Of a stretch of DNA of 64,000 nucleotides, positions 1 to 13,152 are shown in pieces. A program made the position numbers and the translations under genes. Source of the stretch: Marinobacter caseinilyticus (lineage in GTDB: Bacteria; Pseudomonadota; Gammaproteobacteria; Pseudomonadales; Oleiphilaceae); the NCBI RefSeq assembly GCF_011074955.1, contig NZ_WUQJ01000030.1, positions 1 through 64,000 of the forward strand, in the 5' to 3' direction. The notes beneath the pieces were generated by a model. It did no database searches and was not told where the DNA came from. It saw only the letters and a program-made list of their open reading frames with translations. Position 1 is the stretch's first letter. Each line of letters begins with the position of its first letter.

Positions 1-23
1 GGTCTGTAGAATGCGCATCTCGC
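1..23 (+). promoter_or_regulatory. Upstream rRNA promoter, -10 part only
   Basis: A TAGAAT hexamer at 7-12 is followed by GCGCATCTCG. The block at 4-22 is nearly identical to the one at 126-144, which is the -10 region of the second promoter. I read this as the -10 and discriminator of a first, tandem rRNA promoter whose -35 lies before the window. Assignment rests on the match to the second copy. Confidence 0.5.
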
Positions 24-106
24 TTGAGGGACAGGGCCAGCGGGCCGGCCTCAGGGGATGTTTAACCGCTTGAATTGATTGATGTTTAAGAGATTCAAAT
101 TAGCGG

Positions 107-145
107 TTGACAAGGTCGGGAAACGCTGTAGAATGCGCACCTCGA
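107..145 (+). promoter_or_regulatory. rRNA operon promoter (sigma70)
   Basis: A perfect -35 TTGACA (107-112), a 16-base spacer and -10 TAGAAT (129-134) lie about 165 bases before the 16S gene. A GC-rich discriminator (GCGC) follows the -10, as is usual for stringently controlled stable-RNA promoters. The sequence before the -35 is AT-rich and could act as an UP element. Confidence 0.8.
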
Positions 146-159
146 TTGGGCAAACGCCC

Positions 160-171
160 CGCTCTTTAAAA
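160..171 (+). promoter_or_regulatory. boxA-like antitermination site, 16S leader
   Basis: The segment CGCTCTTTAAAA closely matches the boxA consensus TGCTCTTTAACA recognised by NusB/S10 in rRNA leaders. It sits between the promoter and the 16S processing stem, the expected place. A second copy precedes 23S at 2475. Confidence 0.65.
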
Positions 172-174
172 AGT

Positions 175-196
175 TGATCAAGTAATTCGTGTGGGC
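175..196 (+). repeat. 16S processing stem, 5' arm
   Basis: These 22 bases are perfectly complementary to 1865-1886. The long duplex brackets the 16S gene and is the expected RNase III cleavage stem of pre-16S RNA. Confidence 0.85.
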
Positions 197-298
197 GCTG
201 GCTGAGGTATTTCGGCAAGAAATATCAAGACAGCGACTCGTCGAACATTGAGTTTTGTCTTGAGCAAGAATCGCGATCTTCGGATTGCAGTATGATTT

Positions 299-1839
<1,541 letters not shown>

Positions 1840-1864
1840 AACGAAGCCGAATATTTCGGTCAGA

Positions 1865-1886
1865 GCCCACACGAATTACTTGATCA
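1865..1886 (+). repeat. 16S processing stem, 3' arm
   Basis: Perfect reverse complement of 175-196; together they form the 22-bp RNase III stem around 16S. Confidence 0.85.
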
Positions 1887-1947
1887 GCGGAAAAGAGAGC
1901 AAAGGGTCTTTCAGGCCCGACTTGGCTTGTCTTGCGCAAGCAAAACC

Positions 1948-2024
<77 letters not shown>

Positions 2025-2261
2025 AAATCGTCCAGCTCGGCGTTATCGAATGACTTGCATAGCAGGCTATGCGGCACCATCCGATGTCTTGATCTGAACG
2101 ATTTCCGGGTTCGATTCTGGTTGACAGACGAACGCGGATGCGCCGAACAGGGTTTGTTAATCTAGGCGCAGTGAGAGTGAGAGAAGGCGTGATCCTCGAG
2201 GGATCATGACGGAAGCGAACGAACGCTGCAACGACGAGTAACAGGCACTGTGCAAGCAGAC
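2025..2261 (+). other. Long spacer between the two tRNAs
   Basis: There are 237 bases between tRNA-Ile and tRNA-Ala, long for this position. I see no gene. It holds a perfect 7-bp hairpin with a two-base loop (GCATAGC/GCTATGC, 2057-2072) and a second small hairpin (TGATCC/GGATCA with a short loop, near 2191-2207). These may help fold or process the transcript, or mark an inserted element. Confidence 0.5.
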
Positions 2262-2337
2262 GGGGCTATAGCTCAGCTGGGAGAGCGCCTGCCTTGCACG
2301 CAGGAGGTCAGCGGTTCGATCCCGCTTAGCTCCACCA
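2262..2337 (+). tRNA. tRNA-Ala (TGC)
   Basis: A 76-base tRNA with acceptor stem GGGGCTA/TAGCTCC, D-arm TAGCTCAGCTGGGAGA, anticodon TGC at 2295-2297, T-arm GGTTCGATCCC and encoded CCA. It is the second spacer tRNA of the operon and reads GCN alanine codons. Confidence 0.98.
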
Positions 2338-2676
2338 AAACGCCTGAAACACCCAAGCGAATACCTGAACACGTTCCCCCTGGGAAGTGTCAGTGTACAG
2401 AAACAAGATTTTCAGTAGTGTGACAGAGTGAATTGTTACCGCTGAAGGCCTTCTTTCTGATCACTGGTCAGACATGCTCTTTAACAATGTGGACAAGATT
2501 GAAACATCCGAGAGGATTCATTTCATTATCTCCGAAATGGATTCATCTCAATTGATAACGATCAAGCGTTATCCGGTGTTGTCGTTGAAGTGTTGTGTAT
2601 AACACCTGCGACTGATCTTGAATTTGCTGCGCCTTCGGGTAGGTGGATGAGAGAACAGTTGTCTTGGGGTTATATA
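2338..2676 (+). other. tRNA-Ala to 23S spacer with boxA and 23S processing stem
   Basis: No gene is visible in this stretch. It contains a boxA (TGCTCTTTAACA, 2475-2486) and the 5' half of the 23S processing structure: 2491-2503 pairs with 5618-5630, TTGATAACGA near 2551-2560 pairs with TCGTTATCAA near 5605-5614, and the bases just before 2677 pair with those just after 5569. This is the expected antitermination and RNase III arrangement before 23S. Confidence 0.75.
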
Positions 2677-5569
<2,893 letters not shown>

Positions 5570-5617
5570 TATAACACCCAAGACAATTGCGGATACCGCA
5601 ACGGTCGTTATCAAGAA

Positions 5618-5630
5618 TTCAATCTTGTCC
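5618..5630 (+). repeat. 23S processing stem, 3' arm
   Basis: TTCAATCTTGTCC is the exact reverse complement of 2491-2503. Together with the neighbouring paired blocks it closes the pre-23S duplex. Confidence 0.7.
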
Positions 5631-5650
5631 CAACCAGTGATCAAACGTTT

Positions 5651-5769
5651 TGTCTGACGACTATAGCGATTTGGAACCACCTGATCCCATACCGAACTCA
5701 GCAGTGAAACAGATCAGCGCCGATGGTAGTGTGGCATTGCCCATGTGAGAGTAGGTCATCGTCAGACTC
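5651..5769 (+). rRNA. rrf: 5S ribosomal RNA
   Basis: About 119 bases with the conserved core CCGAACTCAGCAGTGAAAC and GCGCCGATGGTAGTGTGG. The terminal helix GTCTGAC/GTCAGAC is formed by 5652-5658 and 5761-5767. It is the last gene of the operon; no distal tRNA follows. Confidence 0.96.
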
Positions 5770-5780
5770 TTAATACCCAA

Positions 5781-5813
5781 AACCCCAGCAGCTTACCCTG
5801 CTGGGGTTTTTTT
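5781..5813 (+). terminator. Rho-independent terminator of the rRNA operon
   Basis: The arms CCCCAGCAG (5783-5791) and CTGCTGGGG (5798-5806) form a perfect 9-bp stem with a 6-base loop and are followed by seven T. It ends the rRNA transcript right after 5S. Confidence 0.92.
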
Positions 5814-5872
5814 ATGGCCCGCCAAAAGGCCGGCAGTGACGGCAGCCTGACTGATCCGCGGTGCAGGCTGGC

Positions 5873-5900
5873 ATTTCAATATCTCATTCAATGTTATACT
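5873..5900 (+). promoter_or_regulatory. Putative leuA promoter
   Basis: TATACT at 5895-5900 is a good -10. A weak -35 (ATTTCA, 5873-5878) lies 16 bases before it. It sits between the rRNA terminator and leuA. I saw no leucine-rich leader peptide or attenuator between it and the gene. Confidence 0.4.
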
Positions 5901-5942
5901 TGGCCTCACAATAATTCCCGAAACTGCCTGATGGAGAGCCTC

Positions 5943-7493
5943 ATGTCCGCAACCGATCATCTTGTCATATTTGATACCACCCTGAGAGATGGCGAGCAGA
6001 GCCCTGGGGCAACGATGACCAAAGCGGAAAAGCTACGCATTGCAAAGGTGTTGGAAAAGCTTCGGGTTGACGTCATCGAAGCAGGTTTCGCAATTGCCAG
6101 CCAAGGGGATTTTGAGGCGATTAAGAACATCGCTGAAACCATTAAAGAGTCGACCATATGCAGTCTGTCTCGGGCCCTGGATAAAGACATTGATCGTGCG
6201 GCCGAAGCGATTCAACCTGCCCAGCGAGGCCGGATTCATACCTTCATAGCGACCTCGCCCATACACATGAAGCATAAGCTTCAATTGGGGCCGGACGAGG
6301 TGGTGGAGCAAGCCGTGAGAGCGGTCAAAAGGGCTCGCAATCACGTTGATGATGTTGAATTTTCCTGTGAGGATGCTGGGCGCTCGGAGTTGGACTTTCT
6401 GTGCCGGATCATAGAGGCGGCCATTGACGCAGGCGCGACTACGATCAATATCCCCGACACGGTGGGATATGCCATCCCCGAGCAATTCGGCGAAACCATC
6501 AAGCAGTTGTTGAACCGTATTCCGAACGCCGATAAGGCCATATTCTCGGTACATTGCCACAACGACTTGGGCCTCGCCGTCGCCAATTCTCTGGCCGCTG
6601 TGGTGCAGGGTGCGCGGCAAGTCGAATGTACGATTAACGGCCTGGGTGAGCGGGCCGGGAATGCCTCATTGGAGGAAGTGGTCATGGCGGTGCGAACCCG
6701 TCAGGACCTGTTCCAGATTGATACCCGTATTGATACCCAGCACATCGTGCCGGCGTCGCGGCTGGTATCAACGGTGACAGGCTTTCCGGTTCAACCAAAC
6801 AAGGCAATCGTTGGCGCAAACGCTTTTGCCCATGAGTCCGGGATTCACCAGGATGGCGTGCTGAAGCACAGGGAAACCTACGAGATTATGCGCGCCCAGG
6901 ATGTGGGGTGGCATACAAACAGTTTGGTCCTGGGCAAGCATTCTGGTCGCAATGCATTCCGGACACGTTTGTTGGAGCTGGGAATCCAGTTTGAAACTGA
7001 AACCGAGCTCAACGAAGCGTTCGCCCGATTCAAGGCCCTGGCGGATCTCAAACATGAGATTTTTGACGAAGATCTTCAGGCCATTGCCAGCGATACCCGG
7101 AAAACGGAGAAAGACGGTCGATTCTCTCTGGTCTGTATGCAGGTGTGTTCTGAGACAGGAGTTATCCCGAGGGCGGCTGTAACGTTAATGATGGATGGCA
7201 AGGAGCTCACGGTTGATGCCGAAGGCAGCGGGCCCGTCGATGCCACCTTCAAAGCCATCGAGTCATTGGTTGATTCCGGCTGCAATCTGCAGCTTTACTC
7301 CGTGAATAACATCACCAGTGGCACCGACGCTCAGGGCGAAGTCACCGTGCGTCTGGAACGCGGCGGCAGAATCGTCAATGGTCTCGGAGCCGATACGGAT
7401 ATCATCATAGCGTCGGCCAAAGCGTATATTCAGGCGCTGAATCTGATTACAGTCAGTGGCGTTCGACAACACCCTCAGGGCGCGGACGTATAA
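5943..7493 (+). CDS. leuA: 2-isopropylmalate synthase
   Basis: LeuA condenses acetyl-CoA with 2-ketoisovalerate, the first committed step of leucine synthesis. The 516-residue product matches the long LeuA type (E. coli about 520). The N-terminal TIM barrel has the HMGL-like signature DTTLRDGEQ (residues 11-19) and the metal ligands HCH at 204-206, with GLGERAGNA after it. Residues beyond about 390 form the leucine-sensing regulatory domain. The ATG at 5943 is preferred because GGAGA (5933-5937) sits five bases before it; the frame is open further upstream through the 5S terminator, but that part is not coding. It is a lone gene: leuB, leuC and leuD are not adjacent. Confidence 0.96.
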   Translation: MSATDHLVIFDTTLRDGEQSPGATMTKAEKLRIAKVLEKLRVDVIEAGFAIASQGDFEAIKNIAETIKESTICSLSRALDKDIDRAAEAIQPAQRGRIHTFIATSPIHMKHKLQLGPDEVVEQAVRAVKRARNHVDDVEFSCEDAGRSELDFLCRIIEAAIDAGATTINIPDTVGYAIPEQFGETIKQLLNRIPNADKAIFSVHCHNDLGLAVANSLAAVVQGARQVECTINGLGERAGNASLEEVVMAVRTRQDLFQIDTRIDTQHIVPASRLVSTVTGFPVQPNKAIVGANAFAHESGIHQDGVLKHRETYEIMRAQDVGWHTNSLVLGKHSGRNAFRTRLLELGIQFETETELNEAFARFKALADLKHEIFDEDLQAIASDTRKTEKDGRFSLVCMQVCSETGVIPRAAVTLMMDGKELTVDAEGSGPVDATFKAIESLVDSGCNLQLYSVNNITSGTDAQGEVTVRLERGGRIVNGLGADTDIIIASAKAYIQALNLITVSGVRQHPQGADV

Positions 7494-7550
7494 CGCTGGC
7501 CGACACCAGGGCGGCATCGATCGAATGGTAGTTAAGCACAGGTTGTGATT

Positions 7551-8372
7551 ATGCAGTTTGGCACCGAAGAGCATCGACAGTTTTATCTTGGCCTCGCCGG
7601 GGTGCAGCTCTGGTATGCCAGACAGCCACAGCCTGGCGCGGCGCCAAGCCCCGAGTTCGATTTTGGCAGTACCGACGCCATCGCGCATGAGACGCCGGCT
7701 GAGCCTGTGGTTGAACCCGCAACAGAGAGAAAAATTGTTCCTCAGCAGCTCGAGCGGGTTAAGGGTCTGATCGCCACTCCTGCGCCGGTTTCGGGCGCTA
7801 ATCCCGAAGACTCTGGTCGCAGCACCGACTCGGCTGCCAGACCGGTGGCGCCATCCGTTGCTAAAACTCAGGCGGAGATGGGGCCAATCCTTGACCCCGC
7901 AAAGAGTGAGCAACTCACGCCGGCGTTACCGGTTGTGTCCGCTTCGCTGTCCGCGCACTGGGGGATTTGGTTTGGCGAGTCCTTCGTGCTGATAAGCACG
8001 CTCTCAAGTGACACTAGCGACCAACTTCAAAGCGCCTTGGCGGCGAACATAGTCAAAGCGATGGGTGATCGCATTCAGTCGACCGGGATCATTCAATGGC
8101 CCGTATTTAACAACGTCAACGTGCCAGGCAATGACAACAGAGGCTTCCACGGGCTTCTTCAGGAGCAATCGCGTTCATTCGCAGGCAAACAGGTTATTGC
8201 CTTGGGGCTGATGCCCGATGAGCCTGCCGAAGCCCGCTTGACCTGGCTGTCTCAGTCCTTGGGCAGCCTAAGTGTGGATTTGCCCTTTGGCCTGGCCAGC
8301 CTCGCCACCGCCCCGGCCCGTAAACGCCAGTTGTGGGAGAATATTAAACCGCTTCTGGTGTCTCGTCGTTGA
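7551..8372 (+). CDS. HolD-like protein (DNA polymerase III psi subunit candidate)
   Basis: A 273-residue protein with little obvious similarity overall. Its N-terminal stretch (residues 8-24, pattern HRQFYLGLAGVQLWYAR) resembles the start of E. coli HolD (RRDWQLQQLGITQWSLRRP), and the C-terminus (ARKRQLWENIKPLL) resembles the end of HolD. The segment between about 25 and 125 is rich in Pro, Ala, Ser and Thr and probably unstructured. The gene overlaps the rimI reading frame, and holD-rimI is the E. coli order too. HolD bridges the clamp loader to chi and SSB. GTG at 7545 is an alternative start. The function is inferred from context and short motifs only. Confidence 0.6.
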   Translation: MQFGTEEHRQFYLGLAGVQLWYARQPQPGAAPSPEFDFGSTDAIAHETPAEPVVEPATERKIVPQQLERVKGLIATPAPVSGANPEDSGRSTDSAARPVAPSVAKTQAEMGPILDPAKSEQLTPALPVVSASLSAHWGIWFGESFVLISTLSSDTSDQLQSALAANIVKAMGDRIQSTGIIQWPVFNNVNVPGNDNRGFHGLLQEQSRSFAGKQVIALGLMPDEPAEARLTWLSQSLGSLSVDLPFGLASLATAPARKRQLWENIKPLLVSRR

Positions 8373-8392
8373 GCGTTTCCTATCAAGCCAGT

Positions 8393-8848
8393 ATGAACTC
8401 GGCACGATCGATTCGTCCCCTCGCCCGGTCAGATCTGGGGCAAGTAATGGAGATCGAGCATCTGGGCTATTCCTATCCCTGGACGAAGGCAGTTTTCATT
8501 GACTGTTTCCGAGAAAACTACCGTCTCTGGGCGCTTGATCATGTGAAAACACTGGCCGGCTACGCTGTAGTCGCTTACATGTTTGATGAGGCGCATTTGC
8601 TGAATATTTGCGTTGCACCGCCACACCAGCGTTCCGGGGCTGGGCGCCAGTTGCTTCGCCACTTGATTGCGGCTGCGGCCCATGACGCCATGCATCAGGT
8701 TATTCTCGAAGTGCGTGAAAGTAACCATCGAGCTATTGCGCTTTATGGCGACGAGGGCTTTCAGGTGATTGGTGAGCGGCCGGGCTACTATCCCAATGTG
8801 GGCGGCCGTGAAAATGCCTGCGTCATGGCGCTTTCGTTAACGTCTTGA
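8393..8848 (+). CDS. rimI: Ribosomal protein S18 alanine N-acetyltransferase
   Basis: A 151-residue GNAT-fold enzyme that acetylates the N-terminal alanine of ribosomal protein S18 with acetyl-CoA. The acetyl-CoA binding loop appears as [11 protein letters not shown] after the beta-4 strand LLNICVAP, and the C-terminal half has [19 protein letters not shown], a block typical of RimI, then a tyrosine-rich tail (RPGYYPN). The ATG at 8393 opens just before the conserved IRPL start. A TTG at 8369 would overlap the upstream gene by four bases and would add eight residues. The pairing with the preceding holD-like gene supports both calls. Confidence 0.9.
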   Translation: MNSARSIRPLARSDLGQVMEIEHLGYSYPWTKAVFIDCFRENYRLWALDHVKTLAGYAVVAYMFDEAHLLNICVAPPHQRSGAGRQLLRHLIAAAAHDAMHQVILEVRESNHRAIALYGDEGFQVIGERPGYYPNVGGRENACVMALSLTS

Positions 8849-8918
8849 TTCGCGTATCGGGCCCGCAAATTCTATAATGGGCGCCTTCTTAATTTCTCAG
8901 TTCAGGCCACTTGCAATT

Positions 8919-10499
8919 ATGTCCACCTTAGCCCAGGAAGTCGGCCAGCGCCGGACTTTCGCCATTATTTCACACCCCGATGCCGGTAAAACAACGATTA
9001 CCGAGAAAGTCTTGTTGTTCGGGCAGGCTATTCAGAAGGCGGGTACAGTCAAAGGTAAAAAATCCGGCCAGCACGCCAAATCCGATTGGATGGAGATGGA
9101 GAAGGAGCGGGGTATTTCCGTCACCACTTCGGTTATGCAGTTCCCTTACGGTGGTTGTCTGGTAAATCTTTTGGATACGCCAGGTCACGAGGATTTTTCT
9201 GAGGATACCTATCGGACGCTAACGGCGGTCGATTCCTGTTTGATGGTCATCGACAGTGCCAAAGGTGTTGAAGAACGAACCATCAAACTGATGGAAGTCA
9301 CCCGGCTGCGAGATACGCCGATCCTGACCTTCATGAACAAGCTGGATCGGGAAACGCGAGATCCGGTGGAATTGATGGATGAGGTCGAGGACGTTTTGAA
9401 AATCGCCTGTGCCCCGATCACATGGCCAATTGGCATGGGTAAGAATTTTAAAGGTGTCTATCATCTACTGCGGGACGAAATCATTCTCTATCGCTCGGGC
9501 CAAGGCCACACAATTCAGGAGGCACGAGTTTTCAAAGGGTTGGATAACGCCGAGCTGGACTCTGTGTTGGGCCCCTACGCCGATGAGTTAAGGGAAGAAA
9601 TTGAGCTGGTAAAAGGGGCCTCTCACGAATTTGATCAGGCGGAGTTTTTAGCGGGCCGACTGACCCCTGTCTTTTTTGGCACGGCACTGGGTAATTTTGG
9701 CGTTGACCACATGTTGGATGGCTTGATCGAATGGGCGCCACCGCCGCAGCCCCGGGAGACCGATCAGCGTGTGGTGCAGCCAACCGACGAGGCCTTTTCC
9801 GGATTTGTGTTCAAAATCCAGGCCAATATGGACCCGCAGCACCGGGACCGGGTCGCGTTTATGCGCATAGTATCAGGGCGCTACTCGCAAGGCATGAAGT
9901 CCCGTCACGTTCGCATAGGCAAAGAGGTTCGGTTCTCCGATGCGTTAACCTTCATGGCCGGAGATCGCGAGCACGCCGAGGAAGCCTATGCCGGTGACAT
10001 AATTGGCCTGCACAATCATGGCACCATTCAGCTGGGGGATACGTTCACCTCTGGCGAAGACATGAAATTTACCGGCATTCCCAACTTTGCGCCGGAGTTG
10101 TTCCGCCGCATCCGCCTGAAAGATCCGTTAAAGGCCAAGCAGTTGCAAAAGGGCTTGGTTCAGCTTTCGGAGGAGGGCGCAGTGCAGGTTTTTCGCCCTC
10201 TGAAGAACAACGATCTGATTGTCGGTGCGGTCGGTGTTTTGCAGTTCGACGTGGTGGTCAGCCGTCTAAAAAGCGAGTACAAGGTCGAGGCCGTGTATGA
10301 ACCGATCAACGTTGCCACCGCCCGCTGGGTTACGAGCGCGGATGCTCGCAAGCTTGATGAGTTCCAGCGCAAAGCGAACGAGTTTGTTGCTCTGGATGGC
10401 AGCGATCAGTTGGCCTATATCGCGCCGACTATGGTGAATCTGCAGCTGGCGCAGGAACGTCATCCTGACATTCAGTTCCATAAAACCCGGGAGCACTGA
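8919..10499 (+). CDS. prfC: Peptide chain release factor 3
   Basis: RF3 is the GTPase that removes RF1/RF2 from the ribosome after termination. The 526-residue product has the G1 loop HPDAGKTT, a switch region with the ERGISVTT element, the G3 motif [12 protein letters not shown] and the G4 motif NKLD, followed by EF-Tu-like domain 2 and a C-terminal domain. Length equals that of E. coli RF3 (529). The ATG at 8919 gives the standard N-terminus ([17 protein letters not shown]); an in-frame ATG at 8877 would add 14 residues that look like leader sequence. Likely its own transcription unit, with the TatD-like gene following after 13 bases. Confidence 0.97.
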   Translation: MSTLAQEVGQRRTFAIISHPDAGKTTITEKVLLFGQAIQKAGTVKGKKSGQHAKSDWMEMEKERGISVTTSVMQFPYGGCLVNLLDTPGHEDFSEDTYRTLTAVDSCLMVIDSAKGVEERTIKLMEVTRLRDTPILTFMNKLDRETRDPVELMDEVEDVLKIACAPITWPIGMGKNFKGVYHLLRDEIILYRSGQGHTIQEARVFKGLDNAELDSVLGPYADELREEIELVKGASHEFDQAEFLAGRLTPVFFGTALGNFGVDHMLDGLIEWAPPPQPRETDQRVVQPTDEAFSGFVFKIQANMDPQHRDRVAFMRIVSGRYSQGMKSRHVRIGKEVRFSDALTFMAGDREHAEEAYAGDIIGLHNHGTIQLGDTFTSGEDMKFTGIPNFAPELFRRIRLKDPLKAKQLQKGLVQLSEEGAVQVFRPLKNNDLIVGAVGVLQFDVVVSRLKSEYKVEAVYEPINVATARWVTSADARKLDEFQRKANEFVALDGSDQLAYIAPTMVNLQLAQERHPDIQFHKTREH

Positions 10500-10512
10500 G
10501 CCGAATACTGTG

Positions 10513-11277
10513 ATGGAGCTTGTCGACGCACACTGTCATTTTGACTTTCCGGTGTTTGATGGCCAGCGCGAAGCTATTCGGCGGCGAGCAGCAGCGCTGG
10601 GTGTGACCAGGATCGTGATTCCAGGGGTCAGGCGTCCCGACTGGTTTCGGGTCTCGGAGACCGCCCAGGCACTGGCAGGCGGTTATTACTGTTTGGGTAT
10701 CCACCCCTGGTTTGTTGACGAGCATGGCAGCGCTGACCTGGATGCCCTTAAAGCGACGCTGATGTCACGCCCCAGCCGCTGCGTTGCATTGGGGGAGTGC
10801 GGTCTTGATCGGCTCCACGGACAACTGGAGCGTCAGATGCCCTGGTTCGAGGCCCAGGTTGACATTGCCCGTGACGCAGTTATGCCACTGGTTGTCCACT
10901 CCGTTAGAGCCCATGATGAGGTTGCCAGTGTCTTAAGGCGAAAGCAGTTTTCTCACCCGGTGTTGATTCACGGCTATTCTGGCAGTCTGCAGCAGGCAAA
11001 AAAGCTGATTGATCTCGGCTGTTTTATCGGAGTCGGTGGGGTAATTACGCATGAACGGGCACGTAAGACTCGTGAGACCATTGCAGCCCTACCGCTAGCG
11101 GCACTGGTGCTCGAAACGGATGCGCCGGACATGGCGCCCGCAGGAGTGATGAAGGGTGGTAATTCGCCTGAGTTCCTGGGCACTATTTTGCAAGCACTGT
11201 CCGGTTTACGACCCGAGTCAGTGGATGAACTGAAAGCGTCATTATGGGATAATGCGTGTTCGCTTTATCGGTGGTGA
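10513..11277 (+). CDS. TatD-family metal-dependent hydrolase (YjjV-like)
   Basis: A 254-residue TIM-barrel amidohydrolase of the TatD DNase family. Metal-binding motifs are in the normal order: DAHCHFD near the N-terminus, GECGLD in the middle, HSVRAHDE, IHGYSGS, and LETDAPDMAP near the C-terminus. E. coli yjjV also lies close to prfC, so this is best compared with YjjV rather than TatD itself. Family members hydrolyse DNA ends in vitro; the physiological substrate is unclear. GTG at 10510 directly precedes the chosen ATG and could also serve. Confidence 0.88.
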   Translation: MELVDAHCHFDFPVFDGQREAIRRRAAALGVTRIVIPGVRRPDWFRVSETAQALAGGYYCLGIHPWFVDEHGSADLDALKATLMSRPSRCVALGECGLDRLHGQLERQMPWFEAQVDIARDAVMPLVVHSVRAHDEVASVLRRKQFSHPVLIHGYSGSLQQAKKLIDLGCFIGVGGVITHERARKTRETIAALPLAALVLETDAPDMAPAGVMKGGNSPEFLGTILQALSGLRPESVDELKASLWDNACSLYRW

Positions 11278-11305
11278 AAGGGCGATAAAACTCCTTCTCA
11301 CGGGG

Positions 11306-11334
11306 TTGGCATTATTATTTAGTTCGGATATACT
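11306..11334 (+). promoter_or_regulatory. rplM-rpsI promoter
   Basis: TTGGCA (11306-11311), a 17-base spacer and TATACT (11329-11334) form a strong sigma70 promoter, followed by a GC-rich TCGCGCCC discriminator. This leaves an untranslated leader of about 145 bases before rplM. E. coli controls this operon through L13 binding to its own leader; whether this leader folds likewise is untested. Confidence 0.7.
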
Positions 11335-11486
11335 TCGCGCCCTGGCTTTTCAAGGCGTTGTCATCAACCCAGCCCCGATTGATGTCATTGCCGACTAACT
11401 AAACAGGTCAAAAGTCCCCACTGAGCGTAATGCGCCTGTCGGTGGAGGCTTTTAACGTTTCTTATATAGCGTTCAAGGCGGAATCA

Positions 11487-11915
11487 ATGAAGACTCTGAG
11501 TGCGAAACCAGAAACAGTAAAACGTGACTGGTACGTTGTAGACGCAGCCGGCAAGACGCTGGGTCGTCTGTCAACCGAGATCGCCCGTCGTCTGCGGGGC
11601 AAGCATAAGCCTGAGTTCACCCCTCATGTCGACACTGGCGATTATATTGTTGTTATCAATGCCGGTCAGGTAAGGGTTACAGGCAAAAAATCATCTGACA
11701 AGATGTATTACAGTCATACCGGCTTTCCTGGTGGAATCAAGTCCATTAGCTTCGAGAAGCTGGTCGACAAGGCGCCTGAGCAGGTCATCGAGCATTCGGT
11801 TAAAGGCATGATGCCCAAAGGCCCACTCGGCCGCGCCATGTTTAAAAAGCTGAAAATCTATGCCGGTGCAGAGCATCCTCATGCAGCCCAGCAGCCCAAA
11901 GAACTCGACATTTAA
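11487..11915 (+). CDS. rplM: 50S ribosomal protein L13
   Basis: A 142-residue protein, the same length as E. coli L13. Hallmarks are [16 protein letters not shown] at the N-terminus, the [13 protein letters not shown] block, and [11 protein letters not shown] with [13 protein letters not shown] near the C-terminus. The start at 11487 is backed by AAGGCGGA (11475-11482). The frame remains open 57 bases upstream, which is leader. It is cotranscribed with rpsI, 12 bases downstream. Confidence 0.98.
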   Translation: MKTLSAKPETVKRDWYVVDAAGKTLGRLSTEIARRLRGKHKPEFTPHVDTGDYIVVINAGQVRVTGKKSSDKMYYSHTGFPGGIKSISFEKLVDKAPEQVIEHSVKGMMPKGPLGRAMFKKLKIYAGAEHPHAAQQPKELDI

Positions 11916-11927
11916 CGGAAGGCGGAT

Positions 11928-12320
11928 ATGTCTGTAGCACAAAATTACGGTACCGGTCGCCGCAAGACATCCACGGCTCGAGTTTTTATCAAGCCTGGAA
12001 GCGGCAACATTTCTATCAATGGTCGTACCATTGAAGATTTCTTTGGTCGCGAGACGTTGCGCATGATTGTGCGTCAGCCATTGGTTGTTGCTGAGTCTGC
12101 CGATCGTTTCGACATCAAAATCACCGTTGAAGGTGGTGGCATCAGTGGTCAGGCCGGCGCAATTCGCCACGGTTTGACTCGTGCCCTGATGGATTACGAC
12201 GAAACTCTGCGTCCAGCGATGCGTAAGGCGGGTTATGTGACTCGTGACGCGCGTGAAGTAGAGCGTAAGAAAGTGGGTCTGCGCAAGGCGCGTAAGCGTC
12301 CTCAGTACTCCAAGCGTTAA
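11928..12320 (+). CDS. rpsI: 30S ribosomal protein S9
   Basis: A 130-residue protein equal in length to E. coli S9. The N-terminal [14 protein letters not shown] and the C-terminal tail ending in [11 protein letters not shown], whose last residues reach the P-site tRNA anticodon, are intact. AAGGCGGA precedes the ATG. It is the last gene of the rplM-rpsI operon and is followed by a strong terminator. Confidence 0.98.
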   Translation: MSVAQNYGTGRRKTSTARVFIKPGSGNISINGRTIEDFFGRETLRMIVRQPLVVAESADRFDIKITVEGGGISGQAGAIRHGLTRALMDYDETLRPAMRKAGYVTRDAREVERKKVGLRKARKRPQYSKR

Positions 12321-12341
12321 TTTACGGTTGAGTCAGATCCG

Positions 12342-12367
12342 AAACCCGGCACAATGCCGGGTTTTTT
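12342..12367 (+). terminator. Terminator of rplM-rpsI
   Basis: AACCCGGCA and TGCCGGGTT pair around a 3-base loop, followed by a run of T. A classic rho-independent terminator 22 bases after the rpsI stop. Confidence 0.92.
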
Positions 12368-12436
12368 TGTGCCCTGATAGTGCATGTGACGGCGAGTACA
12401 GTGAGATCTCTAAGACGCTTATGGCGCCTTTCTGAC

Positions 12437-12465
12437 TTGTAAGGCAACGGTAATTTCATTACCAT
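12437..12465 (+). promoter_or_regulatory. Putative petABC promoter
   Basis: TTGTAA (12437-12442), 17 bases, then TACCAT (12460-12465). It lies about 95 bases before petA and after the rpsI terminator, so an independent start is expected here. The hexamers are only fair matches. Confidence 0.4.
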
Positions 12466-12558
12466 TTGGGCCGTTTATCTTTTTGGGTTATGAAGTCCTT
12501 TTCGATGCGTGGCGGCCAATGTGGCTTGTTGCGCCTCGCCAGATGGGAGAGAACCATA

Positions 12559-13152
12559 ATGAATAATGGCGACGTGAGCCAGAGCCGACGCCGGTTTCTG
12601 ATCGGCGCAACATCGGCGGTGGGTGCAGTCGGCGCCGGTGCTGCGGCAGTTCCTTTTGTGGCATCCTGGAATCCCAGTGCCAAAGCGGAAGCAGCGGGTG
12701 CGCCGGTTACAGTCAATGTCAGCAAGATAGAACCGGGTCAGCAGATTACCGTCGAGTGGCGAGGCAAACCTGTGTGGATTGTTCGCCGCACCGAGGAGAT
12801 GCTTGAAAACATCGAAAAGCTGAATGACAGTGTCAAAGATCCTCAGTCAAAAGAGGCGCCGCAGCCAGCTTACATCGAAGGCATTTACCGGTCTTTGAAA
12901 AAAGACTACGCGGTACTTGTGGGTATTTGTACACACCTGGGCTGCGTTCCCTCTTATCGGCCTGAGGTCTCTCCCGCTGATTTGGGCGAAGACTGGCTGG
13001 GCGGATTCTACTGCCCCTGCCACGGTTCACGATACGACATGGCGGGTCGCGTGTACCAAAGTCAGCCGGCACCTCTTAACCTGGAGGTTCCTCCCTATAA
13101 GTACGAAGACGACAATGTCATTGTCGTTGGTCTGGATCCGGAGGCTGCGTAA
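12559..13152 (+). CDS. petA: Ubiquinol-cytochrome c reductase iron-sulfur (Rieske) subunit
   Basis: The Rieske protein of complex III carries electrons from ubiquinol to cytochrome c1 on the periplasmic side. The 197-residue product starts with a twin-arginine type signal/anchor (SRRRFL at 9-14, then a hydrophobic stretch to about residue 35). Cluster ligands are in CTHLGC (124-129) and CPCH (152-155). The ATG at 12559 has GGGAGAGAA before it. The stop overlaps the petB start by one base (TAATG), giving tight coupling in petABC. Confidence 0.97.
   Translation: MNNGDVSQSRRRFLIGATSAVGAVGAGAAAVPFVASWNPSAKAEAAGAPVTVNVSKIEPGQQITVEWRGKPVWIVRRTEEMLENIEKLNDSVKDPQSKEAPQPAYIEGIYRSLKKDYAVLVGICTHLGCVPSYRPEVSPADLGEDWLGGFYCPCHGSRYDMAGRVYQSQPAPLNLEVPPYKYEDDNVIVVGLDPEAA

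Noticed and set aside
2110..2130. GGGTTCGATTC in the tRNA spacer looks like a tRNA T-arm
   Set aside because: The stem does not pair properly and no acceptor, D or anticodon arm fits around it.
2157..2372. Minus-strand frame with GAKRDRTADLLRARQALSQL
   Set aside because: This is the well-known spurious protein read antisense through tRNA-Ala; it is frequent in databases and not a gene.
5745..5942. Upstream extension of the leuA frame
   Set aside because: It reads through the 3' end of 5S and its terminator. The Shine-Dalgarno at 5933-5937 and the family N-terminus place the start at 5943.
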